The notes under the pieces: model-generated
Database searches by the model: none
Told to the model about the DNA's origin: nothing
The model's input: the letters and a program-made list of their open reading frames with translations, nothing else
Shown here: piece by piece, positions 30,748 to 36,816 of the stretch
Layout of the letters: each line of letters begins with the position of its first letter
Numbering within the stretch: position 1 is the first letter of the stretch
Assembly: GCA_964518505.1 (NCBI GenBank)
Contig: CAZFGT010000025.1
Location: 1 to 36,816 of the forward strand
Origin: DASPUH01 sp964518505
GTDB lineage: Bacteria; Chloroflexota; Limnocylindria; Limnocylindrales; CSP1-4
DNA length: 36,816 nt
Reading direction: 5' to 3'
Position numbers and translations under genes: made by a program

Positions 30748-31143
30748 ATGGATCGGGCCCGCGCCTACGAGGCGCTTGGATACGTGGTCGGGACGCTCCT
30801 CGCGTTCGCCGTGGGGCTGCTGGGGCCTGCCGTCGCGGCGAACCTGTCGTCGAGCATGCCCCCCGACATCGTCACCAAGGGCATCTACGGCCTGGCCGCC
30901 ATGTTCATCGTGGGCACCGTCGCCGGCATCTTCGGGCGGGGCCTGCCGGGGCTGGCCGGGCTGTTCGTGGGCATCTACCTCGCCGACCAGCTCGGGGAGA
31001 CCGTCACGATCCCGCACCCCGACTGGCTCCCCGCGGTCGCCATGTCCCTTGTGGCAGCCACCATCGGCTACGCCATCGCGCGAGCGATCGACCCCCTGTG
31101 GGGCAGCGGCGACAGCCTCCGGCGGAGCGGCCGGCCCGCCTGA
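30748..31143 (+). CDS. Small four-helix membrane protein
   Basis: The 131-residue protein has hydrophobic segments at about 10-32 (GYVVGTLLAFAVGLLGPAVA), 44-60, 64-82 (GLPGLAGLFVGIYLADQLG) and 95-115. It is probably a multi-pass inner-membrane protein. I recognise no family. The start follows TAGGCT by 8 nt. It is convergent with the YyaL-type gene. Confidence 0.7.
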   Translation: MDRARAYEALGYVVGTLLAFAVGLLGPAVAANLSSSMPPDIVTKGIYGLAAMFIVGTVAGIFGRGLPGLAGLFVGIYLADQLGETVTIPHPDWLPAVAMSLVAATIGYAIARAIDPLWGSGDSLRRSGRPA

Positions 31144-31168
31144 GCCGCGGGCGGGCCGCGGCCCGCCG

Positions 31169-33292
<2,124 letters not shown>

Positions 33293-33336
33293 CCGCTCGA
33301 TGGTACGGCGACGTGGCGCCGTGGCACGATGACCTC
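33293..33336. promoter_or_regulatory. 44-bp divergent promoter between YyaL-type and DUF3052 genes
   Basis: Minus strand: TACCAT (33300-33305) ends 7 nt before the YyaL-type ATG. Plus strand: CACGAT (33325-33330) ends 6 nt before the GTG of the DUF3052 gene, a poorer hexamer. Confidence 0.4.
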
Positions 33337-33738
33337 GTGGAGCGCACCTACGACAAGCCGCGCCTGGAGAAACTGGGCATGCGGCCCGGCGCCCGCGTGG
33401 CGCTCATCGGGGTGGATGATCCCGACCTCGCCGTCGAGCTCGCGGCCTTCACCGACGACCTGACCGAGGGGCAGGCACGGCCCGGGTCCGACCTCATCTT
33501 CCTGGGGGCGGACCAGCTCGCCGACCTGGACCGGCTGGCCGAGCTCCGCGCGTGCCTCCGGCCCCGCGGCGGGATCTGGGTCGTCTTCCGCAAGGGTCGT
33601 GCCGCCACCCTCCGTGACGTCGAAGTCATGGCCGCCGGCCGGGCGGCCGGCCTGATCGACAACAAGGTGGTTGGCTTCTCCTCCAGCCATACGACCATCC
33701 GACTGGTGATCCCCCTCGCCGATCGGCCGAGACTCTAG
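33337..33738 (+). CDS. DUF3052 family protein
   Basis: The 133-residue protein starts at GTG 33337 (VERTYDKPRLEKLGMRPGAR), the usual opening of DUF3052; an in-frame GTG at 33313 is a poorer alternative because it leaves the conserved start internal. GARVALIGVDDPDLAVELAA and LRPRGGIWVVFRKG are the core beta strands of a Rossmann-like fold resembling an incomplete methyltransferase. Function is unknown. It precedes the DUF2089 operon by 78 bp. Confidence 0.8.
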   Translation: MERTYDKPRLEKLGMRPGARVALIGVDDPDLAVELAAFTDDLTEGQARPGSDLIFLGADQLADLDRLAELRACLRPRGGIWVVFRKGRAATLRDVEVMAAGRAAGLIDNKVVGFSSSHTTIRLVIPLADRPRL

Positions 33739-33781
33739 GTTCGCTTCTGCTTCCACGATATCCATATAGTTAAGGTGCGCC

Positions 33782-33816
33782 TTGACAAAGTGTAGCCATA
33801 GAGCTATAAAACGCAT
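33782..33816 (+). promoter_or_regulatory. Consensus sigma-A promoter, leaderless start of the DUF2089 operon
   Basis: TTGACA (33782-33787), a 17-bp spacer and TATAAA (33805-33810) end 6 nt before the ATG at 33817, placing +1 on the start codon. The region is unusually AT-rich and has CCATATAG (33762-33769) and CCATAGAG (33796-33803) as possible operator half-repeats. Confidence 0.75.
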
Positions 33817-34278
33817 ATGGCACACGACGTCATCGCTATCTGTCCAGTCTGTGAGCAGGAGCTCTCGGTCACCCGGCTGCACTGCCGCTCGTGCGGCACG
33901 ACCCTTGATGGGGACTTCCGGGTCGGCCGCTTCGGCCGCCTGACCCGCGAGCAGATGGAACTCCTGGAGGGGTTCCTGCGGTCGCGCGGCAACCTCCGTG
34001 AGATGGAGCGTGAGACCGGCCTGTCCTACCCCACGTTGCGAGGGCGCGTGGATGCGCTCATCCGCGCCCTGGGTCTCGGCGAGCCACCAGCGGACGCCGC
34101 ACCCGAAGGCCCCGACGTGACCGAGGGACCGACCGGACGGCCTGCCCCCTCGGATCCCCCCGACCCTTCGCCCGACGAGACGCGACGCGCCGTCCTGGAG
34201 CGCCTGGCACGCCACGAAGTGAGTGCAGCGGAGGCCTCCCGGTTGCTGCGGGACCTGGGCCGAGGCAAGGAAGGATGA
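33817..34278 (+). CDS. DUF2089 zinc-ribbon helix-turn-helix protein
   Basis: The 153-residue protein has an N-terminal zinc ribbon with Cys9/Cys12 (CPVC) and Cys28/Cys31 (CRSC). A helix-turn-helix follows (about 45-90), with MELLEGFLRSRGNLREMERE and GLSYPTLRGRVDALIRAL, the DUF2089 pattern. A Pro-rich linker leads to the C-terminal helical motif LERLARHEVSAAEASRLLRD, similar to the short SHOCT-like motifs in the next two genes. It is probably a DNA-binding regulator of its own operon. The stop overlaps the next start in ATGA. Confidence 0.88.
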   Translation: MAHDVIAICPVCEQELSVTRLHCRSCGTTLDGDFRVGRFGRLTREQMELLEGFLRSRGNLREMERETGLSYPTLRGRVDALIRALGLGEPPADAAPEGPDVTEGPTGRPAPSDPPDPSPDETRRAVLERLARHEVSAAEASRLLRDLGRGKEG

Positions 34279-35165
34279 GCACCATGACCGCCAGCGCCGG
34301 GCTGACTTCCAGCATCGAGCACGAGATCGGGCCACATGGCACGCTGACCCTGTCGATCCCGTTCGGCAGGATCGAGATCCACGCCGTCGAGGGCGCCACG
34401 GCACGGGTCCGGGACGTCGCGCAGCACGAGCCGCTGCTGACTGCCGATCGGGCCACCGGCTCGCTGCGCGTGGAGATGGTCCACGCGCGGGGGCTTCGCT
34501 GGGGTCGGCCGCCGGCGCCCGACGTGCAGGTGGAGATGCCGGCCGGGGCGCGTCTTGAGATCGACTCCACCGCGGCGGAGATCAGCGCCACCGGCCTGCT
34601 CGGCGAGCAGCGCATCCGCACCGTCTCAGGTGGCCTGCGGCTGGAGCACGGCGGCGGGAACATCGATGTCACCGGTGTGGCCGGTGACGTGTGGGTCGAC
34701 GCCGACGCGCAGCTCGGGGCCCGCGTGCGGACCGTGTCGGGCGAGGTGCACATGCGGGCGCCGTCGTGGCGCGTGCTCGAGGTGCGCACGATGAGCGGCG
34801 CCGTCCACGTGGAGGGCCGCATCCTGCCCGGCTCGCATCGCATCGAGACCGTCAGTGGCGACGCGGTGCTGGTGGGCACGACCGACATGGCCGCCGAGGC
34901 CTCGACCCTCAGCGGTGACATCACGACCGACCTGCCGCACACGACGAGTGGCGGCCTCGGCCGGCGAGGCATGCGCCTGGGCAACGGGGATGCGAAGGTC
35001 ACCTTCAAGTCGATGTCCGGCGACCTGGCCATCCTGCGCGGTCCGACCGCATCCGCCCCGGCCGATGCCGAGGCCACTCGGCTCGGCATCCTGGAGGCCC
35101 TGGAGCGAGGCGCGATCGACGTGGCCGAGGCCACGCGCCGCCTCGCGGAGCTCGACCATGCCTGA
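34275..35165 (+). CDS. DUF4097 beta-repeat protein
   Basis: The 296-residue protein starts at ATG 34275 (ATGA overlap; ATG 34284 is an alternative). Most of it is a repetitive beta structure with strands such as LEVRTMSGAVHV, IETVSGDAVLVG and ASTLSGDITTDL, the right-handed beta-helix-like DUF4097 fold with SG(A/D) turns. A C-terminal helical motif (LGILEALERGAIDVAEATRR) follows. There is no signal peptide, so it is cytoplasmic or membrane-associated. DUF4097 proteins are linked to envelope-stress modules (LiaX/YvlB-like) in Firmicutes; that role here is inferred. Confidence 0.85.
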   Translation: MSTMTASAGLTSSIEHEIGPHGTLTLSIPFGRIEIHAVEGATARVRDVAQHEPLLTADRATGSLRVEMVHARGLRWGRPPAPDVQVEMPAGARLEIDSTAAEISATGLLGEQRIRTVSGGLRLEHGGGNIDVTGVAGDVWVDADAQLGARVRTVSGEVHMRAPSWRVLEVRTMSGAVHVEGRILPGSHRIETVSGDAVLVGTTDMAAEASTLSGDITTDLPHTTSGGLGRRGMRLGNGDAKVTFKSMSGDLAILRGPTASAPADAEATRLGILEALERGAIDVAEATRRLAELDHA

Positions 35166-35535
35166 TGGGCTGGACGCGATCCTGCGTCTCGTGGCGGAGG
35201 GTCGCCTCTCCGCCGAGGAGGCGGCGCCGTTGGTGGAGGCGATGCTCGCGACCGAGGGAAGGCCCGGGACCGCTGAGACGAGTGCGGCGAGGTCGTCAGG
35301 GTCGTACGCCGCCGGTCTGCCGGCCCATGTGCGGGTGCTGGTGACGGAACGCGGCCGTGCGGTCGTCAACCTGCGCGTGCCGCTGGCCCTGGGTAAGGCG
35401 GCCGTGGCCCTGGTGCCTGGCCTCTCGCTGGGCGATGCCTCGCGGATCGACGCGGCCCTGGCGGCCGGTCGGACCGGGCCGCTGCTCGACTACACGGACG
35501 ACAACGGTGACGGCGTGCGGGTGGTGCTCGAGTGA
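35158..35535 (+). CDS. SHOCT-like helical-motif protein (YvlB/LiaX-type N-domain)
   Basis: The 125-residue protein overlaps the DUF4097 stop by 8 nt. Its N-terminus MPDGLDAILRLVAEGRLSAE with EAAPLVEAML is a short helical-hairpin motif like those ending the two upstream proteins. The rest is a beta-rich domain (VLVTERGRAVVNLRVPLALG, then DDNGDGVRVVLE). It is probably a small partner of the DUF4097 protein; I do not assign a function. Its stop overlaps the MFS start in GTGA. Confidence 0.7.
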   Translation: MPDGLDAILRLVAEGRLSAEEAAPLVEAMLATEGRPGTAETSAARSSGSYAAGLPAHVRVLVTERGRAVVNLRVPLALGKAAVALVPGLSLGDASRIDAALAAGRTGPLLDYTDDNGDGVRVVLE

Positions 35536-36806
35536 GCGCCGACGTGGCTGCGTCGCTGGACCGGCCCGCCTCCGCGGTCGGCCCGCGCCTCCTGCAGCCG
35601 CTGCGTGAGCATGACTTCCGCCTGCTGTGGCTCGGCGAGTCGGTCTCCTCGCTGGGCGACCAGTTCCAGTTCGTGGCCCTCGCCTGGCTGGTGCTGGGCC
35701 TGACGGGCTCGGGCCTGGCGCTCGGCGGCGTGCTCGCGGCGGCCTCCATCCCGCGGGCGGCCCTGATGCTGGTCGGCGGCGCCGCCAGCGATCGCATCTC
35801 ACCGCGCACGATCATGCTGCTGTCCAACGGGTCGCGCGCGATCTTTGTCGGGCTGCTCGCGGTCCTGGTGCTGACCGGGGCGATCCAGCTCGTCGAGGTC
35901 TACCTGCTGGCAATCCTCTTCGGCATCAGTGACGCCTTCTTCTTCCCGGCCATGGGCTCCCTCCTGCCCCGACTCGTGGAGGACCAGGGGCGCTTGCCGT
36001 CGGCGAACGCCCTGTTCCAGAGCACCGCCCAGCTCATGGGGCTGGCCGGGCCGCCACTCGCGGGGCTCGTCGTGGCGGTGGTCCAGACCGGTCCCGCCTT
36101 TGCCGTCAACGCGCTTTCGTTCGTGGTGGCGACCGCCACGCTGCTTCTCATCCGCTGGCGCGTGCCTCGCAGCGCGACGAGCGTCGTGCACGGGCAGGCC
36201 GCGGAGAGCGTCATCGCCAGCATCCGCGCCGGGATCGCCTACGTCTGGCGGGACGAGGCCCTGCGCCTCCTGTTGGTCATGGTGACGGCCATCAACTTCG
36301 CCTTTGCGGGTCCGGAGGCGGTGGGCCTCGCCTGGCTGTCGGCCAACCGGTGGGGCGCCGGCCCGATCGGCTACGGTGCTCTGGCCGGCGGCTTTGCCCT
36401 GGGGGCGCTGGTCGGCGCCTTGCTGGCCGGTTCGATGAGCCAGCCCCGCCATCGCTCGGGCATCCTCATCGGCGTGGCCCTCGCCCTCGGCGTCGGCCTT
36501 TCCCTGCTGGGCCTCGCGCCGGCGCTGTGGATGGCGATGGTGGTGACCTTGCCGATGGGCGTCTGCGTGGGCTTGATCAACGTGCTCCTGATCTCGTGGC
36601 TCCAGGTCCGCGTGGCAGAGGCGATGCTGGGCCGGGTCATGAGCCTGGTGATGCTGGCGGGCGTGGGGCTGACCCCGATCTCCCTCGCAGTGGCCGGCCT
36701 GCTGATCGACACATCCGTGGGCGGGCTGTTCCTGGGGGCCGGTGGCATCGTGCTCGCGGCCGCCGCCTTCGGGATCGTCTCGGGCGCCGCTCGAAGATTG
36801 GACTGA
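35532..36806 (+). CDS. MFS exporter (EntS/MFS_3-like)
   Basis: The 424-residue protein has about 12 transmembrane helices. FRLLWLGESVSSLGDQFQFV is the typical opening of MFS_3/enterobactin-exporter-like carriers and GGAASDRISPRTIMLLSNGS is the loop 2-3 signature. It probably pumps a drug or siderophore-like compound with proton exchange; the substrate is unknown. The GTG start overlaps the upstream stop, making it the last gene of the overlapping four-gene operon. The gene is complete and ends 10 bp before the window edge. Confidence 0.9.
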   Translation: MSADVAASLDRPASAVGPRLLQPLREHDFRLLWLGESVSSLGDQFQFVALAWLVLGLTGSGLALGGVLAAASIPRAALMLVGGAASDRISPRTIMLLSNGSRAIFVGLLAVLVLTGAIQLVEVYLLAILFGISDAFFFPAMGSLLPRLVEDQGRLPSANALFQSTAQLMGLAGPPLAGLVVAVVQTGPAFAVNALSFVVATATLLLIRWRVPRSATSVVHGQAAESVIASIRAGIAYVWRDEALRLLLVMVTAINFAFAGPEAVGLAWLSANRWGAGPIGYGALAGGFALGALVGALLAGSMSQPRHRSGILIGVALALGVGLSLLGLAPALWMAMVVTLPMGVCVGLINVLLISWLQVRVAEAMLGRVMSLVMLAGVGLTPISLAVAGLLIDTSVGGLFLGAGGIVLAAAAFGIVSGAARRLD

Positions 36807-36816
36807 GGCGGCCGTT

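Overview
The window is about 70% G+C, densely packed and free of phage, transposon or CRISPR signatures. Its gene content suggests a member of the Chloroflexota, probably an uncultivated high-GC soil or freshwater lineage of the Limnocylindria/Ellin6529 type. Supporting this are a CxxC-x17-CxxC zinc-ribbon protein, a TIGR03617-like F420-dependent oxidoreductase, two giant STAND regulators, GGDEF/HD-GYP proteins, a DUF255/YyaL protein and a LexA box of the CGAAC-N4-GTTCG type. The phylum call is an inference from gene content, not from a marker-gene tree.

Layout. 1-1092: 5' part of a membrane HD-GYP-type protein (minus strand, cut by the window edge), a possible 29-codon leader ORF and a regulatory-looking gap. 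1093-4590: a STAND ATPase/SARP regulator whose two halves differ in codon use. 4703-10132: information-processing block with a zinc-ribbon protein, dnaB, lexA, a DUF1232 protein, rplI, dinB and a small SOS-controlled gene. 10263-11454: FchA-like cyclodeaminase and an A-type Fe-S carrier. 11470-14610: minus-strand operon (GNAT acetyltransferase, small helical protein, YuiH-like Moco oxidoreductase, GT-C membrane protein). 14639-18762: ATP-dependent DNA ligase, a rhodanese with Asp in place of its catalytic Cys, a class V aminotransferase and a small membrane protein. 18902-22133: hypothetical protein, a tRNA reading AUA (anticodon UAU), a PDZ-less HtrA-type protease and an SH3b membrane protein whose start lies in a predicted RNA stem. 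22138-27966: DNA methyltransferase, a LuxR-type STAND regulator with a broken P-loop, a cupredoxin lipoprotein and an LLM oxidoreductase. 28045-33738: GGDEF/HD-GYP protein, HAD phosphatase, membrane protein, YyaL-type protein and DUF3052 protein. 33817-36806: an overlapping four-gene operon (DUF2089, DUF4097, short helical-domain protein, MFS exporter).

Two regulatory themes stand out. First, many starts have no Shine-Dalgarno sequence but carry a -10-like hexamer ending 6-10 nt upstream, the geometry of leaderless mRNAs. Five divergent pairs are separated by only 21-57 bp, and in the tightest (17178-17198) one palindromic -10 appears to serve both genes. Second, lexA and a small gene after dinB share an architecture in which a perfect LexA box fills the spacer between TTGACA and the -10.

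Most worth following up: the tRNA-Ile(UAU), the symmetric divergent promoters, the SOS-controlled small protein, the start-codon-sequestering stem before the SH3b protein, the mosaic regulator at the left end, and the two regulators or enzymes missing a key catalytic residue.
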